Below are positions 19,384-28,296 of a stretch of 64,000 nt of DNA, piece by piece. The position numbers and the translations under genes were made by a program. Each line of letters starts with the position of its first letter. The stretch's first letter is position 1. Under the pieces are notes generated by a model. The model was given only the letters and a program-made list of their open reading frames with translations. It was not told where the DNA came from and made no database searches. The stretch covers positions 2,055,001-2,119,000 of the forward strand of contig NZ_CP115160.1 of the NCBI RefSeq assembly GCF_027594545.1. Direction: 5' to 3'. This stretch comes from Algoriphagus sp. TR-M9. GTDB lineage: Bacteria > Bacteroidota > Bacteroidia > Cytophagales > Cyclobacteriaceae.

Positions 19384-20046
19384 ATGACGCTTACCACAGC
19401 TGAGGAGAATTACCTCAAAGCCATCTACCATCTATCAGAGGGCGGAACCAAAAGTGTATCCACAAACGACGTGGCCGCGGAGATGAAAACCAAGCCCGCC
19501 TCAGTCTCGGACATGCTCCGCAAACTAGGAGACAAAGCCGTGATCGAGTACAGAAAATACTATGGGGTAAACATCACTGAAGAGGGCAAAAAAAGAGCAC
19601 TTCAGACCATCCGAAAACATAGGCTTTGGGAAGTGTTTTTGGTGGACAAATTACAGTTTGCATGGGACGAGGTCCATGAGGTGGCAGAAGAGCTGGAACA
19701 CATTCAATCTCCCCTACTCATCCAGCGTCTTGATGCGTTTTTGAACTATCCGAAATTTGACCCACACGGTGATCCGATTCCCGATGAATATGGTGACGTG
19801 AGAGCCAGACCTAGATTGGCTTTGATCGAAATGGACATTGACCAATCTGGCCAGATCGTGGCAGTAAAAGACAGCTCGGCGGCCTTCCTAAAATACCTCG
19901 ATAAAGTAGGCGCTTACATCGGAGCCCGAATCAAAATATTGGATAAAGTCGAGTTTGATGGATCCATGGAAATTCTCGTGGATCAGAAAAAAACACTCTT
20001 CATGTCCAAGGATGTCGCAGCAAATATTCTGGCTATTCAATCATGA
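19384..20046 (+). CDS. mntR: DtxR/MntR-family metal-dependent regulator
   Basis: Metal-sensing transcription repressor, 220 residues from the ATG at 19384 (MTLTTAEENYLKAIYHLSEG). A TTG at 19366 in the same frame is less likely because the promoter box ends at 19360. Domains: winged helix-turn-helix (about 1-65, with MKTKPASVSDMLRKLGDK as recognition region), metal-binding and dimerisation domain (HRLWEVFLVDKL, then VHEVAEELEHI and NYPKFDPHGDPIP, which hold the ligand residues), and a C-terminal SH3-like domain. Its stop overlaps the start of the next gene (ATGA), the first of a metal transporter. Manganese is the likely metal; iron or zinc are not excluded. Confidence 0.85.
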   Translation: MTLTTAEENYLKAIYHLSEGGTKSVSTNDVAAEMKTKPASVSDMLRKLGDKAVIEYRKYYGVNITEEGKKRALQTIRKHRLWEVFLVDKLQFAWDEVHEVAEELEHIQSPLLIQRLDAFLNYPKFDPHGDPIPDEYGDVRARPRLALIEMDIDQSGQIVAVKDSSAAFLKYLDKVGAYIGARIKILDKVEFDGSMEILVDQKKTLFMSKDVAANILAIQS

Positions 20047-20957
20047 GAAATCTCCTCACAGTAGCCCTCCTTTTGTCCCTTTCGTTTTCTTGCAAATTTG
20101 AAAGCAAGGAGGAACGCATAAAGCCAAAAATCGTAGCCACTACCAGTATTCTCGCGGATGGCATAAGAAACCTGGTCGGTGACAATGCAGAAGTGGTGGC
20201 ACTCATGCCGGCCGGTGTAGACCCACATCTTTACAAAGCCTCCGTTCGTGACCTGGATTTGCTTCAGGAGGCTGATTTGGTCGTCTACCACGGGCTTTTC
20301 CTGGAGGGAAAAATGACTGAGATTTTTGAAAAGTTAGCTTTCAGCCAAAATCTCATCAATGTATCTGAAACTATTCCAGAAGAACTTCTGATTCGTTCAG
20401 GTCCAGAAGCCCACAGTGTTGACCCGCATATATGGTTTGATGTGTCGCTTTGGACCCTAGCTTTATTTCATGCCGCTGATGAAATCATAGCATGGCAACC
20501 CGAATGGAAAGCTGAAGTAACCGAAAACGAAAAAATCTACCTAAAGCAATTGGCAGATCTGCATCAACAGAATCTCGCCAAAGTAGCCGAGCTTCGCAAA
20601 GCAAACCAAGCCCTGATCACTGCTCATGATGCCTTCTCCTACTTTGGCAAGGCTTACGACCTGGAGGTCTTGGGCCTACAGGGACTGTCCACTTTGAGTG
20701 AGCCCGGCCTGAGAGACCTGACCAGCTTGGTTAGCTTTATAGTAGAGCGAAATATCCATGCGGTTTTTGCGGAGCAAACCATCTCCCCAAAAGCCATAGA
20801 AGCTGTGGTGGCAGGCTGCGCCAATCAAAACCATGACATTTCTCTTGCAGGTCCACTCTATACCGATAGCCTAGGAGATCCAGATTCATCTGCAGGTACT
20901 TATATAGGAATGGTTGAAACCAATGTCAGTATCATTTTCCAAAGTTTAAAGCCATGA
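20043..20957 (+). CDS. mntA: Metal ABC transporter substrate-binding lipoprotein
   Basis: Periplasmic metal-binding lipoprotein of the TroA/ZnuA/MntA cluster, 304 residues. The lipobox is SFSCKFES. Metal-ligand regions visible are VDPHLYKAS (first histidine), VDPHIWFD (second), and HDAFSYFG plus LYTDSLGDPDS near the end (acidic ligand). There is no long histidine-rich loop of the zinc-specific type, which favours manganese or iron. The start overlaps the stop of mntR by four bases and its end overlaps the ATPase gene, so translation is coupled. Confidence 0.88.
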   Translation: MRNLLTVALLLSLSFSCKFESKEERIKPKIVATTSILADGIRNLVGDNAEVVALMPAGVDPHLYKASVRDLDLLQEADLVVYHGLFLEGKMTEIFEKLAFSQNLINVSETIPEELLIRSGPEAHSVDPHIWFDVSLWTLALFHAADEIIAWQPEWKAEVTENEKIYLKQLADLHQQNLAKVAELRKANQALITAHDAFSYFGKAYDLEVLGLQGLSTLSEPGLRDLTSLVSFIVERNIHAVFAEQTISPKAIEAVVAGCANQNHDISLAGPLYTDSLGDPDSSAGTYIGMVETNVSIIFQSLKP

Positions 20958-21742
20958 TCAAACAAGTAGAATCACCAATATTAGAAATTCACGACCTCAC
21001 AGTCAGCTACGATCAAAGTCCGGTTTTATGGAATGTGGATCTAAGCCTACCCTCGGGAAAACTAATCGGAATTTTAGGTCCCAACGGGGCAGGAAAATCT
21101 ACACTTATCAAAGCAATCATGGGCCTGGTACCCTTATCAGGTGGCTATGTAAAAGTTTTTGACCGCGAGTTAAACGATGTAAGGAGAAGAATTAGCTATG
21201 TGCCCCAGCGGGAATCAGTGGATTGGAATTTTCCTGCATCCGTGCTTGACGTAGTCATGATGGGTACTTATGGCAAACTGGGATTATTTCGCAGGCCTGG
21301 CAAAAAGGAAAAGGAAACTGCCATAAGATGCCTGGAAAAAGTAGGCATGCAGGCATTTGTAAACAGGCAGATTTCGGAGCTTTCCGGGGGCCAGCAGCAA
21401 CGCGTATTTATCGCCAGGGCTTTGGCACAAGAAGCAGACCTTTACTTGATGGATGAGCCATTCGCTGGTGTGGACATGGCGACAGAGACCGCCATTTTTA
21501 ATCTTTTGCTTGAAATGACCAAAGAAGGAAAAACGGTCATTGTGGTACATCATGACATTCACTCAGCTATGAATTACTTTGATTGGATTATCATGCTAAA
21601 TCTACACCTGGTGGCCTCCGGTCCTAAGTCTGAAGTGGTCACTGAAGATTTGCTTAGGAAAACCTACGGAGGCAAACTCAACCTACTGACAAAAGTAACG
21701 GACATTATCCGACAGAAGGATTTTAACCCATTAAAGAGTTGA
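20954..21742 (+). CDS. mntB: Metal ABC transporter ATPase
   Basis: ATPase subunit of 262 residues. Walker A is GPNGAGKSTLIK, the Q-loop is YVPQRESVDW, the signature is ELSGGQQQRVFIARAL and Walker B DLYLMDEPFAGVD, followed by the switch histidine in VVHHDIH. It overlaps the binding-protein gene by four bases and is followed by the permease gene one base after its stop. Confidence 0.93.
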   Translation: MIKQVESPILEIHDLTVSYDQSPVLWNVDLSLPSGKLIGILGPNGAGKSTLIKAIMGLVPLSGGYVKVFDRELNDVRRRISYVPQRESVDWNFPASVLDVVMMGTYGKLGLFRRPGKKEKETAIRCLEKVGMQAFVNRQISELSGGQQQRVFIARALAQEADLYLMDEPFAGVDMATETAIFNLLLEMTKEGKTVIVVHHDIHSAMNYFDWIIMLNLHLVASGPKSEVVTEDLLRKTYGGKLNLLTKVTDIIRQKDFNPLKS

Positions 21743-21743
21743 T

Positions 21744-23036
21744 ATGAGTGATTTCGCTTATTTCTTCACCTTTCAGGACTCCTCTATCGCATTTGTGGTG
21801 ATAGGGATTACCCTTTTGGGCATTGGTTCAGCATATGTGGGTACCTACAGTTTTCTAGACAAAAAGGCCTTGCTAGGTGACGCCATTTCCCATGCTGTAC
21901 TTCCTGGGATTTGTTTGGGATTTATGCTGGCTGGTGAAAAGAATCCCCTGTATATCGTGACGGGTGCATTCCTATCTGGTGCCCTGGCTACCTTCCTTAC
22001 CTCTTGGCTCAAAAGCAAAACCCGGTTGAGTGACGACGCAATCATTGCATCCATCCTATCCATATTCTTTGGGTTTGGGGTGGTATTGCTAACCGTCATC
22101 CAAAAATCCGGAAATCCAGAAATGGCAGGACTCAACCAATTTATCTTCGGAAATGCGATTGCCATACTTGAGGAAGACCTTTATCTGTATGGAGGCCTGG
22201 CGATTTTGATCATTATCACACTCAGCCTTTTTCGCAAGGAATTTAATATGCTCGTATTCAATCCTGATTTTGGATCGGCTCTGGGCTACCCCATGACCAG
22301 CATTCGTCTAGTATTCAATGTACTGATGATACTTTCCGTAGTAATCGGAATTCAGGCAATCGGCGTGGTATTAATGGCCGCCTTGCTCATCACACCTGGA
22401 GCAGCGGCTAGATTTTGGACCAATAAGCTAGGCCCACTGCTTATCTTGGCTGGTACATTTTCGGCTATCTCGGGTATCATTGGCACCTACATTTCCTTTG
22501 TGATCCCCCAGATGCCCACCGGCCCATGGGTGGTCGTCAGCCTATCCCTTCTCGCATTGATTTCTTTTCTTTTGGCTCCCAAAACCGGAGTGCTTTCCAG
22601 ATACCTAGCCCGGAGAAAATATTTAAAATCCACCTTGCGGGATCATCTGCTGAAGTTTATTTTTCATGCCCAGGAAGAAGGTAAAGGAGATTTGACCATA
22701 GAAGAAATCTATGGCTCCTTTTCGCATAAAAAGCAGGAAACCAGACGTGCTATTAATAATTTAAAACATAGTGGTCTAGTAACTATGAATCAGAATATTA
22801 TAAATTTCACTTCAGCAGGTAAATCAGAGGCAAAGCGAATAGTCAGGCTACACCGACTCTGGGAACTTTACCTCAACGAGTACATGAATATCGCTCCAGA
22901 TCACGTCCACGATTCCGCCGAAAAACTAGAGCATATACTGACTCCGGAATTGGAGGAATTGCTGGAAAGCAGATTGAATTATCCTAAACTTGACCCTCAC
23001 CAAGAGGCCATTCCCCGCGACAACGATGAGCTTTGA
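21744..23036 (+). CDS. mntC: Metal ABC transporter permease fused to a DtxR-like sensor domain
   Basis: A 430-residue fusion. Residues about 1-285 form an ABC-3 family permease with eight or nine membrane helices (e.g. GDAISHAVLPGICLGFML, VVIGIQAIGVVLMAALLITP). Residues about 300-425 are soluble: a winged-helix-like part (LTIEEIYGSFSHKKQETRRA, then NLKHSGLV) and a part that copies the DtxR metal-binding and dimerisation domain (RLHRLWELYLNEYM, VHDSAEKLEHILTPELEELL, NYPKLDPHQEAIP). These lines align closely with the regulator encoded by mntR two genes upstream. There is no SH3-like domain. The tail may sense cytoplasmic metal and gate the transporter; this is an inference. Confidence 0.88.
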   Translation: MSDFAYFFTFQDSSIAFVVIGITLLGIGSAYVGTYSFLDKKALLGDAISHAVLPGICLGFMLAGEKNPLYIVTGAFLSGALATFLTSWLKSKTRLSDDAIIASILSIFFGFGVVLLTVIQKSGNPEMAGLNQFIFGNAIAILEEDLYLYGGLAILIIITLSLFRKEFNMLVFNPDFGSALGYPMTSIRLVFNVLMILSVVIGIQAIGVVLMAALLITPGAAARFWTNKLGPLLILAGTFSAISGIIGTYISFVIPQMPTGPWVVVSLSLLALISFLLAPKTGVLSRYLARRKYLKSTLRDHLLKFIFHAQEEGKGDLTIEEIYGSFSHKKQETRRAINNLKHSGLVTMNQNIINFTSAGKSEAKRIVRLHRLWELYLNEYMNIAPDHVHDSAEKLEHILTPELEELLESRLNYPKLDPHQEAIPRDNDEL

Positions 23037-23922
23037 CCAAAATGCCTTTCTGATCATATTCACCGCATCTCTCATTTCCATTTCGTGCGGATTGCTAGGT
23101 GTATTTATGATGCTGCGCAAAATGTCCATGACCGGAGACGCCATTAGCCATGCTGTGCTACCCGGGATTGTCATCGGTTTTTTTGTATCCGGCAGTCAAA
23201 GAGGCCTGGAAGTGATTATAGGAGCAGGAATACTCGGTATCATCGCGACCTTGATTATCAATTGGCTAAAGACAAAAGCAAAAGTTCAACTGGATGCATC
23301 CATAGGAATCACCTTTACCCTACTCTTTGCGATAGGAATAATCTTGATCAATCTTCTTGCTTACAAGGTAGATCTGGATCAGGAATGTGTGCTATATGGA
23401 GAAATCGCATATCTTCCTATAGATCTCTGGATCACCGATGCAGGCTTTAGCATGGGGCCCAGAATCACCTATTTAGCTATTCTCAATTTACTTTTAGTAA
23501 GTACCTTTATATTTCTGTTATACAAAGAGTTAAAGCTAACAAGTTTCGATGAAAGTTTTGGAATGGTGATAGGTCTTCCGGCTGGGGCGATTAACTTAGC
23601 TTTGATGAGTATGGTATCCTATACCACAGTAAGTAGCTTCGAAGCTGTAGGCGCCATTTTGGTGGTCGCGCTATTGGTGGTACCTCCTGCTACTGCCTTT
23701 CTCTGGACCAAAAAATTAATACCCTTAATCAAACTTACCTGTGGATTGGGTATTTTTATCTCCATTACAGGATATTATTTGGCATATTTGGTGGATAGTT
23801 CTATCGCTGGTATGATGGTTACGGTGGGCGGCCTACTCTTTCTTGGCAGTGCATTTGTGCAATATGTATTGCCCAAGCTGGGAGTCGGAACTTCCCTCCC
23901 GGTGAATCCGTTGGAGAGATGA
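23026..23922 (+). CDS. mntD: Metal ABC transporter permease, second subunit
   Basis: An ABC-3 family permease of 298 residues when started at the ATG 23026 (MSFDQNAFLIIFTASLISIS). It overlaps the end of the first permease gene by 11 bases, and the upstream in-frame start at 22990 would overlap more. It has the family motif MTGDAISHAVLPGIVIGFFV and about eight membrane segments, without the DtxR-like tail of its partner. The two permeases probably form a heterodimer, as in MntCD of Bacillus subtilis. Confidence 0.9.
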   Translation: MSFDQNAFLIIFTASLISISCGLLGVFMMLRKMSMTGDAISHAVLPGIVIGFFVSGSQRGLEVIIGAGILGIIATLIINWLKTKAKVQLDASIGITFTLLFAIGIILINLLAYKVDLDQECVLYGEIAYLPIDLWITDAGFSMGPRITYLAILNLLLVSTFIFLLYKELKLTSFDESFGMVIGLPAGAINLALMSMVSYTTVSSFEAVGAILVVALLVVPPATAFLWTKKLIPLIKLTCGLGIFISITGYYLAYLVDSSIAGMMVTVGGLLFLGSAFVQYVLPKLGVGTSLPVNPLER

Positions 23923-24386
23923 AAATTATGAGCATGAAAAAAATACTGATTCTGGGTCTTTTGCTGTGTACAGTGAACTTTGCGAAAGCACAGGAAAAAA
24001 TCGAGTGGTTAAAGTTTGAAGAGGCGGTGGCTGCCACGGAAGCCAATCCAAAAATGCTATTGGTGGATGTGTACACGGACTGGTGTGGCTGGTGCAAAAA
24101 AATGGATAAGGAGACATTTACAGATCCAGCAGTTATCCAATATATCAACGAGCGTTTCTATGCGGTAAAAATGAATGCTGAGGATACCAAACGGACTTTT
24201 GACTTTAAAGGCAAGGAATATAGTGAAGCCCAAATGGCTGCAACTATGCGTGTGCGATCCTATCCAAACTTTGTCATTATAGATCCTACACTTAAAAACA
24301 TCACCCAGCTTCCCGGCTACAGACAGCCTGCAGAGTTCCTTGATGGGCTAGGACAAATCATTGAAAATGGATTTGGCGCAAAATGA
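23919..24386 (+). CDS. Exported thioredoxin-like protein
   Basis: A 155-residue protein with a signal peptide (KKILILGLLLCTVNFAKAQ) and one thioredoxin domain with the redox motif DWCGWCKKMD (Cys56 and Cys59). YPNFVIID holds the cis-proline region. It is likely a periplasmic thiol-disulfide protein of the DsbD-gamma/Thioredoxin_7 kind. The start at 23919 overlaps the preceding stop (ATGA), while 23934 is an equally good start for the signal peptide. Its own end overlaps mnmE in the same ATGA manner. Confidence 0.82.
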   Translation: MKIMSMKKILILGLLLCTVNFAKAQEKIEWLKFEEAVAATEANPKMLLVDVYTDWCGWCKKMDKETFTDPAVIQYINERFYAVKMNAEDTKRTFDFKGKEYSEAQMAATMRVRSYPNFVIIDPTLKNITQLPGYRQPAEFLDGLGQIIENGFGAK

Positions 24387-25765
24387 GTTTTTCTCTTTCT
24401 GAACAAAATGACACCATTATCGCGCTGGCTACACCTCAGGGTGTCGGAGCGATCGCAGTAATCAGGCTTTCCGGTAAGGATGCCATTACCCTCACAGATG
24501 AGGTTTTTTATGGTAAAAATCTCTCCAAACAGGATTCTCATACCATACATTTCGGGACGATCAGAGATGGGGAAAAGATCATCGATGAAGTGCTGGTGTC
24601 CCTTTTCATCGCTCCCAAATCGTTTACCAAAGAAAATGTAGTGGAAATCTCCACACATGGATCTTCCTATATTATCAATCAGGTTCTCAAGTTACTGATA
24701 CGCAAAGGAGCTAGACCGGCTAAACCTGGAGAATTTACTCAGCGTGCATTCCTGAATGGGCAATTTGATCTGGCGCAAGCTGAAGCCGTTGCCGATTTGA
24801 TTCATGCCGATTCCGAAACTTCCCATCAAGCTGCACTCAGCCAAATGCGAGGTGGATTTAGCTCTGAAATCCAAGAACTTAGGGGCAAGCTGATTCATTT
24901 CGCTTCAATGATAGAATTGGAGCTGGACTTCGGCGAGGAAGATGTGGAATTTGCCAGTAGAGAAGAATTACGTGCGCTTGTAGAGCGCTTACTTCGGGTA
25001 GTTGAAGAATTAATTTTGAGCTTTGATCTGGGAAATGTGATCAAAAATGGTGTGCCCACCGTGATCGCCGGAAAGCCAAATGCCGGAAAGTCCACCTTAC
25101 TCAATGCGCTACTTAATGAGGAAAAAGCTATAGTCTCTGAGATCGCCGGAACTACGCGGGATTTTATTGAGGATGAAATCAATATCGGAGGCGTAATCTT
25201 CCGCTTTATCGATACCGCAGGTTTGCGGGAAACAACAGATACCATCGAAGCCATTGGGGTAAGCAGAACCCAAGAGAAAATGAAGTCTGCTTCCTTGATT
25301 TTGTACCTCTTTGATCTGACCGATACAGATATGGTAGAGATCAATAGAGATGTAAACAAACTGGAAAATCAAGGTGTTCCTTTTCTTAAAGTAGCCAATA
25401 AGATTGACAAATCTAATTCACTATTAATTAACGAGTTAAAAGATAAACACCCTGATACTATTTTTATCTCTGCCGGGAATAAAGAGAATTTAGAAGGACT
25501 CAAAATCAAGATACTCGAACTGGTAAACCTGGATAAATTTAAGACTGGCAACACGGTGGTGACCAACGTACGACATTACGATTCACTAGTCAAAACCCGT
25601 GAATCCTTATTGGATATTCTCGGTGGTTTAGACAACCAAGTAACCAATGACTTTGTGGCGATGGATATTCGTCGCTCCTTACATTTCTTGGGTGAAATCA
25701 CAGGGGAAATTACCACGGACGATCTTTTGGAAAATATTTTTCGGAATTTTTGTATCGGTAAATAA
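24383..25765 (+). CDS. mnmE: tRNA-modification GTPase MnmE
   Basis: With MnmG it makes the 5-carboxymethylaminomethyl group on uridine 34 of certain tRNAs. The 460 residues include the N-terminal formyl-THF binding domain (1-120), helical domain and inserted GTPase domain with G1 GKPNAGKST (230-238), DFIEDEI region, DTAGLRE and NKIDKS. The last four residues are CIGK (Cys457), the family's invariant end. The final codons and stop TGTATCGGTAAATAA are also the left repeat of the mobile element, so the gene was not damaged by insertion. It is the last gene of the overlapping mntR run. Confidence 0.95.
   Translation: MSFSLSEQNDTIIALATPQGVGAIAVIRLSGKDAITLTDEVFYGKNLSKQDSHTIHFGTIRDGEKIIDEVLVSLFIAPKSFTKENVVEISTHGSSYIINQVLKLLIRKGARPAKPGEFTQRAFLNGQFDLAQAEAVADLIHADSETSHQAALSQMRGGFSSEIQELRGKLIHFASMIELELDFGEEDVEFASREELRALVERLLRVVEELILSFDLGNVIKNGVPTVIAGKPNAGKSTLLNALLNEEKAIVSEIAGTTRDFIEDEINIGGVIFRFIDTAGLRETTDTIEAIGVSRTQEKMKSASLILYLFDLTDTDMVEINRDVNKLENQGVPFLKVANKIDKSNSLLINELKDKHPDTIFISAGNKENLEGLKIKILELVNLDKFKTGNTVVTNVRHYDSLVKTRESLLDILGGLDNQVTNDFVAMDIRRSLHFLGEITGEITTDDLLENIFRNFCIGK
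25751..25765. repeat. attL core, left 15-bp direct repeat of the mobile element
   Basis: TGTATCGGTAAATAA, the last four codons and stop of mnmE. An identical copy is at 48508-48522. The flanking bases on both sides differ, so the identity is exactly 15 bases, as expected for a site-specific integration crossover. Confidence 0.88.
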
Positions 25766-25874
25766 ATACACTTTTCTTTGATTTCCTTTAGTTTACTTTC
25801 TGCTCAATTTCAACATATTAGCACTTTTTTGCTTGACTTTATAATCTTTCATTTATACTTTAGTTCCAACTTGA

Positions 25875-25913
25875 GTACAACTTTAATACAAAAGGTTGTA
25901 CAACCGTACAACC
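25875..25913 (+). repeat. Three GTACAAC[C/T] repeats near the left end (candidate integrase arm sites)
   Basis: Copies at 25875-25882, 25898-25905 and 25906-25913, the middle one part of the palindrome GGTTGTACAACC. Two more copies of GTACAACT lie at 48447-48454 and 48458-48465 near the right end. Repeats at both ends of an integrase-bearing element fit arm-type binding sites; the three here are also close to the integrase start and could act as its operator. Confidence 0.5.
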
Positions 25914-25934
25914 AAGGTGGTAAACTAAAGCATC

Positions 25935-27077
25935 ATGAAAATTTCTTTGAAACAGAAGAAACTGAAAAACGGAAACTTGAGTCTATACCTCGAGTATTAT
26001 AAAGGATCTACCACCAATGAACATGGTAAGCGCGTCCACTTGAGGGATTTTGAGTTTCTGAACATTTACTTGGAAAATCAACCCAAGTCTGCTGTTGAGA
26101 AAAAAGAGAATAAAGAAAAGCTTCGGCTGGCTGAAAACATCCTGGCTATTCGGCAATCAGAATACATCCAAGGAAAGTTTGACATCAAAAATCTCAGCAA
26201 GTCCAAAAGACCTTTTTTGGATTTTTATAAAGAGAAGATGGAAGAGAAATCCCATTCAGAAAAAAACTACGGGGTCTGGACTTCTGCCTATGTCCATTTA
26301 AAGGATTGCATCAGTCCAAATTTTCTTTTTGATGAAGTTGATGACCATTTTTTGAAAAGGGTTAGAAAGCATTTTGACGAGGTGGCTAGAACGAAAAGCA
26401 ACCTCCCCCTCTCTTTAAATTCCAAATATTCTTATTTCAATAAATTCAAGGCATGCTTGAGAAGCGCATTTAACGAAGGCTATTTGAATATCAATTACGC
26501 TGAAAGGGCTAAATCGTTTGAACAAGCAGAAAGCCAACGAGAATACCTAACTTTTTCTGAGCTTCAAAGTTTAATTGACACTCCCTGCAAATATGAGGTA
26601 TTAAAAAGGGCTTTTATTTTTTCATGCTTGACAGGCCTAAGATGGTCAGATATAAACTCCCTAACCTGGTCAGAAGTCAGAGACGAAGACGATGGTGTTT
26701 TCCGGGTCAACTTCCGTCAGCAAAAAACGGATGGAGTCGAATATTTGTACATTTCAAAGCAGGCAAGAGATTTACTCGGGGAACGGCATTCTCCTCGTGA
26801 CAGAGTTTTTATTGGCTTGAAATATAGCGCAGTGTACAATAATGAAATTGTCCGATGGTGCAACCGAGCCGGGGTATTCAAACATATTACTTTTCACAGT
26901 GCCAGGCATACCAACGCTGTCTTACTTCTTGAAAATGGCGCAGATTTGTATACCGTCCAAAAAAGACTCGGACATAAGGAAATTCGAACCACATCTATTT
27001 ATGCAAAGGTGGTTGACAAAAAAATGAAAGAATCAGCCCTCTTAATTCCTAAGCTCAATTTGGATTTGAAACTTTAA
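25935..27077 (+). CDS. int: Tyrosine-type site-specific integrase
   Basis: Catalyses integration and excision of the element. The 380 residues contain an N-terminal arm-binding domain (1-85), a SAM-like core-binding domain (about 90-195) and the catalytic domain. The active-site residues are all visible: Arg236 (TGLRWSD), Lys264 (QQKTDG), His321 and Arg324 (HSARHTNA), His347 (LGHKEIRTTS) and the nucleophile Tyr356 (IYAKV). It is the first gene inside the left end and faces inward. It belongs to the large Bacteroidota integrase group rather than to the SGI1 type by general look, though that was not tested. Confidence 0.93.
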   Translation: MKISLKQKKLKNGNLSLYLEYYKGSTTNEHGKRVHLRDFEFLNIYLENQPKSAVEKKENKEKLRLAENILAIRQSEYIQGKFDIKNLSKSKRPFLDFYKEKMEEKSHSEKNYGVWTSAYVHLKDCISPNFLFDEVDDHFLKRVRKHFDEVARTKSNLPLSLNSKYSYFNKFKACLRSAFNEGYLNINYAERAKSFEQAESQREYLTFSELQSLIDTPCKYEVLKRAFIFSCLTGLRWSDINSLTWSEVRDEDDGVFRVNFRQQKTDGVEYLYISKQARDLLGERHSPRDRVFIGLKYSAVYNNEIVRWCNRAGVFKHITFHSARHTNAVLLLENGADLYTVQKRLGHKEIRTTSIYAKVVDKKMKESALLIPKLNLDLKL

Positions 27078-27079
27078 AA

Positions 27080-27922
27080 ATGGAAAAATCAACCACCAAA
27101 ATTTTTATTTCAACTTTATTAATATTGTTGCCTGTCATTTTTTATACTAGCATCACCCTATATCTCAATTTCACGCTTTTTGTTTGGATAACTGGAATCA
27201 GTATGGTTCTCATCCAATTATTTTATATATGGAAGTTAATTAGAAGATATTCAATATGGTATACCGATTACATGTTTGATGAAAAGATGGCCGGATTTCG
27301 AAAAAAAGTAGAAAAGCCCAGAATATTTTTTTATTCTATTTTCTGGCCATTGATGTGCGTAAGTACTTTCGTTGTTTGCGTTTCTAATCCAACAGGAACT
27401 CTTTGGAAAGATGTTTTGCTTTTTGCACCGTTCGTTTTCCTATTCATCGTTGGTGTTTTGATTCTAGATTTAACATGGAAGAAAAGATTTGAAAATCGGT
27501 ATATACCTCTGGTAAAAAACACCTTAAATAAAAGCCAAAAGAAATTTAGAACACATTATACATCAGGGCAGTTAGAAAAAATTTTTGATGGATTATTGGA
27601 ATATGGATTTATCGAATATTTAGACCTTGAGAAACAAAAATCTCATAGAGAGCAATTTGTCGTTTGTTTTGGAAAGGGTACAACTCCATCTACCCCATTA
27701 TTTGACTTAAATATTCCTGTGATTGATGCGGTTTACTTTTTCGATGAACTAAACAATAAGATTGATGGGCTTTCATATCCTACATTGGCGAAAATTTTTC
27801 TCATAAATGGGAAAGCAATAAAACCCGGATCTCTTCGAAGCTCAAAAAGCATTTCAAAAAACTCCAGAAGCAAGTCTGAAATTGAATATCAAATAGACGG
27901 TATTTTTTCAAAAATTCATTAA
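27080..27922 (+). CDS. Unknown membrane protein encoded next to the integrase
   Basis: A 280-residue protein starting 2 bases after the integrase stop. Two pairs of membrane helices are seen at about 8-55 (LLILLPVIFYTSITLYLNF, FVWITGISMVLIQLFYIWKL) and 80-135 (IFFYSIFWPLMCVSTFVVCV, LLFAPFVFLFIVGVLILDL). The C-terminal 140 residues are soluble and basic at the end (SLRSSKSISKNSRSKSE). The stretch YFFDELNNKIDGLSYPTLAK recalls short domains in other proteins encoded beside Bacteroidota integrases, but I cannot name a family. Function unknown. Confidence 0.65.
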   Translation: MEKSTTKIFISTLLILLPVIFYTSITLYLNFTLFVWITGISMVLIQLFYIWKLIRRYSIWYTDYMFDEKMAGFRKKVEKPRIFFYSIFWPLMCVSTFVVCVSNPTGTLWKDVLLFAPFVFLFIVGVLILDLTWKKRFENRYIPLVKNTLNKSQKKFRTHYTSGQLEKIFDGLLEYGFIEYLDLEKQKSHREQFVVCFGKGTTPSTPLFDLNIPVIDAVYFFDELNNKIDGLSYPTLAKIFLINGKAIKPGSLRSSKSISKNSRSKSEIEYQIDGIFSKIH

Positions 27923-28017
27923 CGAAACCCGCTAAAACATTGACAATAGTTAATTTTTATTGTCCTTTCAGGCCTCCTTTATTCTCCTTTGCTGGACAAC
28001 ATCAAAAAAACGCAGCA

Positions 28018-28296
28018 ATGGAAAACGAACAAATCCTACACAAACTCAATCGCATTGAGAAATTTATGTTTGGCCTTAAGGATATCTTGAATCCTGAGGA
28101 ACTTAGTGAGTATACAGGTTTCAAAGTATCCTACATCTACAAACTAGTAAGCCAATCCAAAATCCCTTATTCCAAGCCTAATAATGGCGCACTTTTCTTC
28201 GATCGCAAAAAGATTGATGATTGGCTATTGCAAAATCCAAGTAAATCGGAAGCAGAAATAAGAAAGGAAGCTTTGCAGTACACCAGAAAAAAATAA
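28018..28296 (+). CDS. Excisionase-like helix-turn-helix protein
   Basis: A 92-residue protein from the ATG at 28018 (MENEQILHKLNRIEKFMFGL); an upstream frame extension to 27940 is unlikely. The MerR/excisionase-type winged helix is LNPEELSEYTGFKVSYIYKL followed by VSQSKIPYSKPNNGALFFDR and KKIDDWLLQN. Proteins of this kind direct excision or switch on replication and mobilisation genes in Bacteroidota elements. A hairpin terminator lies directly downstream. Confidence 0.8.
   Translation: MENEQILHKLNRIEKFMFGLKDILNPEELSEYTGFKVSYIYKLVSQSKIPYSKPNNGALFFDRKKIDDWLLQNPSKSEAEIRKEALQYTRKK

Noticed and set aside
24895..25359. 154-residue minus-strand frame in mnmE
   Set aside because: Serine-rich antisense shadow; MnmE is certain.
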